Shown: one piece after another, positions 1 to 5,838 of the stretch
Position numbering within the stretch: the first letter of the stretch is position 1
Layout: each line of letters begins with the position of its first letter
Assembly (NCBI GenBank): GCA_900771045.1
Contig: CAAGMM010000479.1
Location: 1 to 7,907, forward strand
Length of the DNA: 7,907 nt
Direction: 5' to 3'
Source: Bacteroidales bacterium
GTDB lineage: Bacteria > Bacteroidota > Bacteroidia > Bacteroidales > F082
Position numbers and translations under genes: made by a program
Notes under the pieces: model-generated
What the model was told of the DNA's origin: nothing
Seen by the model: only the letters and a program-made list of their open reading frames with translations
Database searches by the model: none

Positions 1-107
1 AATGACCTATAGAAGACTTTTAAGCATCGATTTTTGAGCTGAAAGCTTTCAACCGTCGGAATCGCCTGTATTTACAAGGGGTTGAATGGTGCTGCATCCT
101 GCAATTT

Positions 108-123
108 GACCTATAGACCTATA
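108..123 (+). repeat. Tandem octamer GACCTATA x2 over the promoter
   Basis: Two perfect head-to-tail copies of GACCTATA (108-115 and 116-123) run into the -7 box. A third copy lies at 4-11, where the longer match TGACCTATAG (3-12) equals 107-116. Two 8-base units put successive sites a little under one helical turn apart. A direct-repeat operator is an inference; no regulator gene is visible. Confidence 0.5.
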
Positions 124-127
124 TTTG
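120..127 (+). promoter_or_regulatory. Putative -7 box of the mcrBC promoter
   Basis: TATATTTG matches the Bacteroidota sigma-ABfr -7 consensus TAnnTTTG exactly. A start of transcription near 134 would give a 5' leader of about 90 bases before mcrB. No good -33 TTTG lies at the usual distance of about 20 bases; the only nearby TTTG (105-108) is too close. The promoter may therefore be weak or need an activator. The -7 box overlaps the second unit of the tandem octamer at 108-123, a position suited to a repressor or activator site. Confidence 0.5.
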
Positions 128-225
128 CAGTTCGCATTTTCCCACCGACTTTCGTTAAAGGGTTTTGCGGAAGGGAGGGAATGAAAAAAAACAACAAAAA
201 ATAGAGACTATATAAATTTTTAATC

Positions 226-1911
226 ATGGAATATTATGTAGTTAGTCCTAATATTTATAATGATGGCGATAATTATGCCGAACAAATGTATCTCGAAAGA
301 ATAGCAGCCGTGGGATGGTCTGAGAATGCCCCCAAAGGCAACACTTTCAAAAAAATTCAAATCGGAGATGTTATTATTGTTGCTCTAAGGAGTTATTGGG
401 AATGGTATTACTATTATGCTGGTATTGTTGTCGGAGATGTGCAAAATCCACAATTAGGGAAATTAGCTAAAAATTTGTCCCCGATAATCAAACTGGACAC
501 CTGCCAATTAAACTTTGAAAAATGGTCTGCAAATGGTTCTAACCAGATCCCTTCTCCTCAAAGAATAAAAAAAGAAGAAAACAAATCAATAATAAAGAAA
601 TTAAATCTTTTGTTTTATATGAAAAAATTTGAATCAATCCTTCTCAATAACCACAACCTCATCCTCACGGGTGCTCCCGGCACGGGAAAAACCTATCTGG
701 CAAAGCAAATTGCGCAGCAAATGATTTTTGGCTCTGTAAAAGAGGAGAAGGATTTTACTGAAGCAGAAAAGCAACAATTCAAAGAACAATGCGGCTTCGT
801 TCAGTTTCATCCATCATACGACTATACCGATTTTGTTGAAGGCCTCCGCCCTATTCAAGACGACAACGGAAATGTTGGATTTGAAAGGAAGGATGGTGTT
901 TTCAAGGAGTTCTGCAAGAAAGCTGAAAAAAACTGGATTGACAGCAAAAAATCCATCGATGTGTTACAAAAAGAATTTTACAATAAAGAATTGATAGATT
1001 CTTTTCTCTCTAATGCCATAAATGAAGAAACTATTTATAAAACAAAAACAGGTACAGAATTTAATATTGCAGACTTTGACGACGATATAATAAGCATAAA
1101 AATTTTGCGCAATAAAATACGAGGTAATATTGATATTGACATCAACATAAATAAACACAAAATATTTAAATTATTAGAAAATGATGTATCATTAAACAAT
1201 GTCAGGGATATTAAGCAATTTTTCGGCTACACCAATACACAACATCGTGATTCGTACATTTTCACAATTTGTAATGAAATACGCAATCTTCCCAAAGTAA
1301 ACAGTGTACAAATTGATCCTATTGTGTGCAAGAACTTCGTCTTCATCATCGATGAAATCAACCGTGGCGAAATTTCAAAAATCTTCGGCGAACTTTTCTT
1401 CTCCATCGACCCTGGATATCGTGGCAAAAACGGCAAAGTGAAAACGCAATATCAGAATTTGATTGAAGTCGGCGACGAATTTTATGATGGTTTCTTTGTT
1501 CCCGAAAATGTCTATATCATCGGCACGATGAACGATATAGATCGCAGCGTGGAAAGTATGGACTTCGCTTTCCGCCGTCGTTTCGCGTTTAAGGAAATCA
1601 AGGCTGATGACAATATTGAAATGCTTGAAGAACTGGGAGAATTGAAGGACGAAGCTATTGAACGAATGAAACGATTGAATGCTGAAATTTCAAAAATCGA
1701 AGGACTTTCATCGGCCTACCACATCGGGGCTGCCTATTTCTTGAAATTGAAGAATTACGCAGGCGATGCTGATGGCGGATTCGAAAATCTTTGGAATAAC
1801 CATCTTGAGGGCTTGCTTCGCGAATACCTCCGTGGTTCGTTGAACATTGAAGAAAGTATTGCTAAATTGGAAGCCGCGTACAACAATGAGTCGCCTGAGA
1901 ATAACGGATAA
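226..1911 (+). CDS. mcrB: McrB-type AAA+ GTPase with N-terminal PUA/EVE-like reader domain
   Basis: This is the motor and recognition subunit of a type IV restriction system. McrB hexamers recognise modified DNA, hydrolyse GTP, translocate and activate the McrC nuclease in the cytoplasm. Residues 1-110 (YYVVSPN, VGWSE, IGDVIIVA, YYAGIVVGD) look like a PUA/EVE-like modified-base reader instead of the DUF3578 DNA-binding domain of E. coli McrB. The AAA+ core has Walker A GAPGTGKT (149-156), the family block QFHPSYDYTDFVEGLRP (193-209), Walker B IIDEINR (374-380), the GTPase signature MNDIDRS (435-441; MNTADRS in E. coli) and an arginine-rich FRRRF (449-453). About 130 residues (234-365), rich in Asn, Asp, Ile and Lys, are inserted between the QFHPSY block and Walker B. 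At 561 residues it is longer than E. coli McrB. The start is ATG 226, with an in-frame stop at 202-204; no Shine-Dalgarno sequence is evident. The 3' end overlaps mcrC. Confidence 0.92.
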   Translation: MEYYVVSPNIYNDGDNYAEQMYLERIAAVGWSENAPKGNTFKKIQIGDVIIVALRSYWEWYYYYAGIVVGDVQNPQLGKLAKNLSPIIKLDTCQLNFEKWSANGSNQIPSPQRIKKEENKSIIKKLNLLFYMKKFESILLNNHNLILTGAPGTGKTYLAKQIAQQMIFGSVKEEKDFTEAEKQQFKEQCGFVQFHPSYDYTDFVEGLRPIQDDNGNVGFERKDGVFKEFCKKAEKNWIDSKKSIDVLQKEFYNKELIDSFLSNAINEETIYKTKTGTEFNIADFDDDIISIKILRNKIRGNIDIDININKHKIFKLLENDVSLNNVRDIKQFFGYTNTQHRDSYIFTICNEIRNLPKVNSVQIDPIVCKNFVFIIDEINRGEISKIFGELFFSIDPGYRGKNGKVKTQYQNLIEVGDEFYDGFFVPENVYIIGTMNDIDRSVESMDFAFRRRFAFKEIKADDNIEMLEELGELKDEAIERMKRLNAEISKIEGLSSAYHIGAAYFLKLKNYAGDADGGFENLWNNHLEGLLREYLRGSLNIEESIAKLEAAYNNESPENNG

Positions 1912-3229
1912 CCACGATTGGATTTATGTCGGCCAATCTGCTAAAGCCGACCTGAAGAATCTGGAACGGATTGCCAATGTGCCAATCTCAAGATTGTCAT
2001 TTGACGACAATTCCAACTTGCTGTTGTTCCCCCGCGACTTTTCTTCATGTGAGGATAAAATCAGCGAGTCGCAAATCATTTCGCTTCAAAACGAAAATAT
2101 CAAAACCGGAAACATTATGGGCTTCGTTGGCGTGAACGAAACTCAATTGGACATCTGTTCCCGTTTTGACAAACAGGACAAACAGAATGCTGACGACTAT
2201 TTTCTTCATTATATGTTGCAGAAAGTGTTTAGTATCAATCTTTTCGATATCAAACATTCACTGTCAAAGGAAACTGTTTTTGACTTTCTGCTTTATCTTT
2301 TTCCTCACTTTCTTAAAAAGGCTTTGGCACAAGGGCTTTTCAAGAAATACAAGCGGAACGGGTACAACGACGCCAATCTCAAAGGACCTATCGACATCAG
2401 TCGTCATCTGCGCCAGAACATTCCTTTTCGCGGAACCATTGCCTATTCCGCCCGCGAGCATAGTTACGACAACGAAGTAACGCAACTCGTCCGACACACC
2501 ATCGAATACATCAAACAAAAAGAACAAGGCCGTATCATTCTGACCAACGATGATGAAACCCGGAATTGCGTTTCTCAAATAACGATGGCGACACCTTCCT
2601 ACTCATATCAAGGTCGTCAACGTGTCATTAATGATAATTTGCGTCCGCTCAAACATCCTTACTTCACGGAATACACTCATCTGCAAAGGCTTTGCTTGCA
2701 GATTTTGCGTCACGAAGCCATTAAATTTGGAATGGAAAAAGACAAAGTATATGGGGTTCTGTTTGATGGAGCTTGGCTTTGGGAGGAGTATTTGAGCACA
2801 ATACTTAAACCTTTGAATTTCAAACATCCTCAAAATAAAAAGTCGGAAGGTGGTTTCCCAATGTTTGAGAAACCTCAAGCTGACGACTCATTTTCTGATG
2901 GCGAGCAAATTGATAGAAATTCTCGAAAATTATATCCCGATTTCTGGAAAGACAATTACATCATTGATGCGAAATACAAACATCTAAATCAAGGAGTTAG
3001 TCGCGAAGATTTATATCAGGTTGTAACCTATATGTATTGCAGGAAAGCGGAAAACGGCGGTTATATTTATCCTTTTGAGCAACAATCCAAGCCTCAAAAA
3101 TTCAAATTAGTAGGCTATGGAGGAACCTTGTCGGTAATTCCGTTTTATGTGCCGCAATCGGCGCAATCATGGAAAGATTTCATAAAGGTAATACATAATT
3201 CGGAGAAGCAATTAAGGTGGGCTCTATAA
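1886..3229 (+). CDS. mcrC: McrC-type PD-(D/E)xK endonuclease subunit
   Basis: This 447-residue protein is the nuclease partner of McrB; it binds the McrB ring, stimulates GTPase activity and cuts DNA. The catalytic core is P351-D352 followed by D361-A-K363 (YPDFW...IIDAKYK), a PD-(D/E)xK site, with a downstream EDLYQVVTYMY helix (374-384) that supplies the Q-xxx-Y element of this fold. Upstream lie family hallmarks: LDICSRFD in the N-terminal third, KGPIDISRHL and SYDNEVTQL (about 166-200), and GAWLWEEYL (about 295-303) before the nuclease domain. ATG 1886 is preferred over TTG 1847 because it gives the usual short start and a 26-base overlap with mcrB, which suggests translational coupling. 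G+C is lower in the last third than in the middle by eye. No methyltransferase or other restriction subunit follows. A LlaJI-like partner role is the alternative, but there is no methylase. Confidence 0.92.
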   Translation: MSRLRITDNHDWIYVGQSAKADLKNLERIANVPISRLSFDDNSNLLLFPRDFSSCEDKISESQIISLQNENIKTGNIMGFVGVNETQLDICSRFDKQDKQNADDYFLHYMLQKVFSINLFDIKHSLSKETVFDFLLYLFPHFLKKALAQGLFKKYKRNGYNDANLKGPIDISRHLRQNIPFRGTIAYSAREHSYDNEVTQLVRHTIEYIKQKEQGRIILTNDDETRNCVSQITMATPSYSYQGRQRVINDNLRPLKHPYFTEYTHLQRLCLQILRHEAIKFGMEKDKVYGVLFDGAWLWEEYLSTILKPLNFKHPQNKKSEGGFPMFEKPQADDSFSDGEQIDRNSRKLYPDFWKDNYIIDAKYKHLNQGVSREDLYQVVTYMYCRKAENGGYIYPFEQQSKPQKFKLVGYGGTLSVIPFYVPQSAQSWKDFIKVIHNSEKQLRWAL

Positions 3230-3279
3230 ATAGTTTTGCCGAGTGCGGAAAAAATCAGTAAAACTAAAATCAAGCGAAA

Positions 3280-3305
3280 GATTTCAAAATCACTTTAATT
3301 TTTTT
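3280..3305 (+). terminator. Weak candidate terminator after mcrC
   Basis: An imperfect AT-rich stem (about 3277-3296, AAAGATT against AATCACTTT with a two-base bulge) is followed by seven T residues (3299-3305). It is in the right place, about 50 bases after the mcrC stop and before the next promoter. The stem has almost no GC pairs, so support is weak. Confidence 0.25.
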
Positions 3306-3333
3306 AAAAATCGTGGAATTTATAGAAACCTCC

Positions 3334-3366
3334 TTTACAAACATTAGCAAAAAAAGAGTATCTTTG
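3334..3366 (+). promoter_or_regulatory. Bacteroidota promoter of the porin/transporter pair
   Basis: TATCTTTG (3359-3366) is an exact match to the TAnnTTTG -7 box and is followed by the common CA. TTTA (3334-3337) lies 21 bases upstream as a near match to the -33 TTTG. The predicted start is near 3373, leaving a leader of about 60 AT-rich bases before ATG 3436. This makes the porin gene the first gene of a new transcription unit, separate from mcrBC. Confidence 0.65.
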
Positions 3367-3435
3367 CAGATTATGTCCGTTAATCAAATTTTTTGTTTAA
3401 TTTTTTGAATATCAACATTTTTATATATTAAAAAT

Positions 3436-4503
3436 ATGTTTTTGGGAATTAAAAAGAGTTTTATCTGCCTTTTGGCATTCGTTTCAGTGTGGCCTTTCGC
3501 ACTAAAGGCTCAAGACGAGGAGCCGATTTTAAAGCCGACGTTGGACAAGTTGGCCGTGGAAGTGCGTACCGACTTCGAGTATAAAAACGAAAGCGAAGTA
3601 CGCACAGCCTTCAGCGGCAAGTACATCAACGTGATACTGAAGGGCGACCTCAGGAAAGACCTGCATTTCTTTTACCGCCAGCGCGTGAACAAAACAGGTT
3701 CCAACCTCGCCGACTACTACTCGTTCTGGTCGGGGCCCGATATGCTTTTCCTCACCTACGACATCAACAACAGCATCTCGCTGACGGCCGGAAAACTTTG
3801 CGTCGCAGTCGGCGGATGGGAATACGACCTCCCTCCCATCGACATCTATTACGCGTCGAACTGGTGGAACAGATGCAACTGCTACGAACTCGGCGCGGAA
3901 CTGTCGTTTTTAAGCAGAAACAAGAAGCACAAAATCACCGCACAATTCACCAACTCGCCGTTCACCGTTCAAGACCAGTCCGGCTGCATCTTCAGCTACA
4001 ACCTAATCTGGCACGGAACGATGGACTGGTTCAAGACATCGTACTCGACTAACTTTATGGAATACGAACAGGGCAGATTCGTATCGTACATATACCTCGG
4101 AAACGCCTTCAACTTCGGGAAGCTCAACTTCTACATCGACCTGCAGAACAGGGGGCGTTTCGACCAGAGCAAGTATTTCCTGAGCGATGCAAGTATCCTC
4201 GGCGAGGTGAAATACGACGTATGCAAAAAAGCCGCACTGTTCGTCAAAGGCGGCTACGACAGGAACGAATGCGACTATGACGAAGCCGCCGTGATGTACT
4301 ACAACCACAGCGTCGTTCCGGGAACGAGCTTAGGCTTTTACGGCGGCGGCTTCGAGTGGTACCCTTGGAAAGGCGACAGAGACATCCGCATTCACGCATT
4401 TGTCGCGGCAGAGAGCGGAACGACGGCTTATGGACAGGAGGACAAGACTTCGCTGCGCGCCGACGTGGGACTGACGTGGCGACTCAACTTCATCAACAAA
4501 TAA
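3436..4503 (+). CDS. Porin-like outer-membrane beta-barrel protein (OprO/OprP type)
   Basis: This 355-residue protein begins with a classical Sec signal peptide: KK at 6-7, a hydrophobic stretch at 8-23 and probable cleavage after A25 (LKA, then QDEE). The mature part alternates polar and aromatic residues in short strands (for example YINVILKGDL, HFFYRQRV, DMLFLTYDI, FVSYIYLG, KLNFYIDLQ), with glycines and charged loops, and ends in a strand (DVGLTWRLNF) as outer-membrane barrels do. Blocks such as LTAGK.CVAVGGWEYDLPPIDIYY (118-139) fit the Bacteroidota members of the phosphate-selective porin O/P family as I remember them. The substrate cannot be read from the sequence. Oddly, the mature protein has six cysteines (122, 147, 149, 184, 263, 279), many for a porin. 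It is followed after 26 bases by an inner-membrane protein gene, probably cotranscribed. Confidence 0.75.
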   Translation: MFLGIKKSFICLLAFVSVWPFALKAQDEEPILKPTLDKLAVEVRTDFEYKNESEVRTAFSGKYINVILKGDLRKDLHFFYRQRVNKTGSNLADYYSFWSGPDMLFLTYDINNSISLTAGKLCVAVGGWEYDLPPIDIYYASNWWNRCNCYELGAELSFLSRNKKHKITAQFTNSPFTVQDQSGCIFSYNLIWHGTMDWFKTSYSTNFMEYEQGRFVSYIYLGNAFNFGKLNFYIDLQNRGRFDQSKYFLSDASILGEVKYDVCKKAALFVKGGYDRNECDYDEAAVMYYNHSVVPGTSLGFYGGGFEWYPWKGDRDIRIHAFVAAESGTTAYGQEDKTSLRADVGLTWRLNFINK

Positions 4504-4519
4504 TTTTTTTCGAAAAAAA
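4504..4519. repeat. Perfect A/T palindrome in the gap between porin and membrane-protein genes
   Basis: T7-CG-A7 forms a 16-base perfect inverted repeat that fills most of the 26-base gap. As RNA it could fold only with a very tight loop. A role in mRNA processing or differential expression is speculative; it is not a standard terminator, because A residues, not T, follow. Confidence 0.4.
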
Positions 4520-4529
4520 ACACATTGTA

Positions 4530-5681
4530 ATGAAAAACAGGATTTACAACCTTATTCCGACCTTTATCTTTTTGATACTGTTTCTCGGATTCTTCGTCGG
4601 GCTTTCATGCGTAATGGGGCTCCAGAACATGTTGGGCACGTTTATGCAGACGGCCTATCACCTTCTGCTTGAGACGGTTCTGTACATTATGGCGATCTGC
4701 GTCATGACGGGTGCCATAAGCAAACTCTTTGTGGAATACGGCGTCGTGAAGCTGTTGGAGAAATTCCTCCGCCCGCTGATGAAGCCGATCTTCAACCTTC
4801 CCGGTGTCGCGTCGCTCGGAGCCATAATGACGTTTTTGAGCGACAACCCGGCAATCATCACCTTATCTAAAGACAAGTCATTCGCCCGTTACTTCAAGAG
4901 ATACCAGTTAGTCTCGCTGACCAACTTCGGAACGGCGTTCGGTATGGGCCTTGTCGTCCTCTGCGTGATGCTGGGGCACGGCTACGGCGGCGGCGCCATC
5001 GTAGGAATCGTTGGGGCGACATTCGGCTGCATCATCTCGACGAGGCTGATGCAGAGGTTCTCACTCAAAGCCTATCCCGACTTAGACACGCCCGCCATCG
5101 GCCAGTTTGACGAAGACATTATGAAGGCCGAAGCAGAAGCAGAGAAAAGACATACTCATCAAGGCGCGTTTTTGAAGACCATCAACGCCATCTTAGACGG
5201 AGGCAAAGACGGCGTGGGCATCGGAGTGGCAATCATCCCGGGCGTGCTCGTCATCTCCACCATCGTCATGATGCTGACGTTCGGCCCCGCCAATGCTGAC
5301 GGCTATTCGGGCGTGGCATACGAAGGCGTTCCGTTCATACCGTGGTTGGCTGGAAAGATCGACTTCGTCTTCCAATGGCTCTTCGGCTTTGAGCATCCCG
5401 AGCTCGTGGCGTTCCCGATAACGTCGCTCGGAGCTGTCGGAGCCGCCCTCGGACTCGTACCCGGATTTATCGCCAAAGGCATCATCGACAACAACGTCAT
5501 CGCTGTCTTCACGGCAATGGGAATGTGCTGGAGCGGATTCCTCAGCACACACACCGCCATGCTCGACTCAATGGGCTACCGCCACCTCATCGGAAAGGCC
5601 ATCCTCGCCCACACGATAGGCGGACTCTGCGCCGGCATCTTCGCACACTGGCTGTACGTGCTCGCCGCAATGGTGTTTTGA
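4530..5681 (+). CDS. Polytopic membrane protein, Gate/nucleoside-recognition type (CD0519/CD1768-like)
   Basis: This 383-residue inner-membrane protein has about eight or nine hydrophobic segments (roughly 8-30, 44-62, 92-107, 128-147, 152-172, 228-250, 293-312, 321-340, 355-380). A charged hydrophilic stretch at 180-215 separates two halves. Both halves show short Gly/Pro-rich re-entrant-looking motifs (FNLPGVASLGA, LSDNPAII, SLGAVGAALGLVPGF, CWSGFLSTHTAML), typical of the Gate-domain superfamily that includes nucleoside transporters and spore-maturation SpmA-like proteins. The best family match I can recall is the CD0519/CD1768 family membrane protein, whose function is not established. ATG 4530 was chosen because the upstream in-frame extension would overlap the porin gene and reads as unrelated, charged sequence. 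It likely shares the porin transcript. Confidence 0.65.
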   Translation: MKNRIYNLIPTFIFLILFLGFFVGLSCVMGLQNMLGTFMQTAYHLLLETVLYIMAICVMTGAISKLFVEYGVVKLLEKFLRPLMKPIFNLPGVASLGAIMTFLSDNPAIITLSKDKSFARYFKRYQLVSLTNFGTAFGMGLVVLCVMLGHGYGGGAIVGIVGATFGCIISTRLMQRFSLKAYPDLDTPAIGQFDEDIMKAEAEAEKRHTHQGAFLKTINAILDGGKDGVGIGVAIIPGVLVISTIVMMLTFGPANADGYSGVAYEGVPFIPWLAGKIDFVFQWLFGFEHPELVAFPITSLGAVGAALGLVPGFIAKGIIDNNVIAVFTAMGMCWSGFLSTHTAMLDSMGYRHLIGKAILAHTIGGLCAGIFAHWLYVLAAMVF

Positions 5682-5685
5682 GCTA

Positions 5686-5713
5686 TGAGCGGTGAGCAGT
5701 GAGCGGTGAGCCG
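5686..5713 (+). repeat. Tandem heptamers, TGAGCGG type, x4
   Basis: Four consecutive 7-base units begin five bases after the preceding stop: TGAGCGG, TGAGCAG, TGAGCGG, TGAGCCG. They can also be read as two 14-base units with one mismatch. The spread of single changes shows that the array is not brand new. No coding meaning is apparent. Confidence 0.85.
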
Positions 5714-5732
5714 ATTACGATATTTACGTAAT
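5714..5732. repeat. Short inverted repeat between the two heptamer arrays
   Basis: ATTACG (5714-5719) and CGTAAT (5727-5732) form a six-base stem with a seven-base loop, exactly between the two tandem arrays. It overlaps a near-match to a -7 box (TAATATTG, 5729-5736, one mismatch to TAnnTTTG). It could be an operator or a weak hairpin; no T tract follows, so it is not a clear terminator. Confidence 0.35.
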
Positions 5733-5735
5733 ATT

Positions 5736-5791
5736 GTTTAAGGTTTAAGGTTTAAGGTTTAAGGTTTAAGGTTTAAAGTTTAAAGTTTAAA
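5736..5791 (+). repeat. Tandem heptamers, GTTTAAG x5 then GTTTAAA x3
   Basis: Eight uninterrupted 7-base units span 56 bases: five identical GTTTAAG, then three identical GTTTAAA. The split into two homogeneous blocks suggests expansion by slippage after a single G-to-A change. The array lies 47 bases before ATG 5839, so copy-number change could alter promoter spacing or leader length for the aldo/keto reductase and RelA/SpoT genes. Confidence 0.95.
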
Positions 5792-5804
5792 GTCAAAAAA
5801 GTCT

Positions 5805-5835
5805 AATCGTCAAATTGTCAAAAAAATCGTCAAAT
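5805..5835 (+). repeat. 11-base direct repeat before the reductase start
   Basis: AATCGTCAAAT occurs at 5805-5815 and again at 5825-5835, in a run of GTCAAA-like words (also TGTCAAA at 5816-5822). The second copy ends three bases before ATG 5839. The repeat covers the expected ribosome-binding area, which contains no Shine-Dalgarno sequence. Confidence 0.7.
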
Positions 5836-5838
5836 AAC

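Larger units (their letters stand above)
1..225. other. Non-coding leader upstream of mcrBC
   Basis: No gene is supported on either strand here; the longest readings are a few tens of codons. The stretch holds a 12-base perfect palindrome (40-51, TGAAAGCTTTCA), three copies of the octamer GACCTATA (4-11, 108-115, 116-123), a Bacteroidota-type -7 box (120-127), a purine-rich run (171-180) and a seven-codon mini-ORF (181-204). The upstream neighbour lies outside the window, so the left border of the restriction module cannot be seen. The element density suggests that this is the regulatory leader of the mcrBC operon. Confidence 0.6.

Noticed and set aside
1..130. CRISPR array at the left edge
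   Set aside because: Only one repeat-like sequence is present and no second copy lies at spacer distance; kept only as a low-interest note.
1847..1885. Upstream TTG start for mcrC at 1847
   Set aside because: It would add 13 residues without family support and lengthen the overlap with mcrB to 65 bases; ATG 1886 fits McrC starts better.
226..3229. Type I, II or III restriction-modification system with a methyltransferase
   Set aside because: No methyltransferase motifs and no specificity subunit are visible; the McrB GTPase signature and McrC nuclease indicate type IV.
4356..4529. Long N-terminal extension of the membrane protein from 4356
   Set aside because: The extension overlaps the porin gene in another frame and reads as Arg-rich out-of-frame sequence; ATG 4530 gives a normal membrane-protein start.
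5193..5552. Minus-strand open frames within the membrane-protein gene, and similar shadows in the other genes
   Set aside because: They are antisense to well-supported genes, have low-complexity composition and show no domain or start context.
5714..5743. Rho-independent terminator after the membrane-protein gene
   Set aside because: The six-base stem is AT-rich and no T tract follows; the downstream bases belong to the heptamer array.
5815..5838. TTG start of the aldo/keto reductase at 5815
   Set aside because: The added residues come from the repeat region; the conserved domain begins right at ATG 5839.
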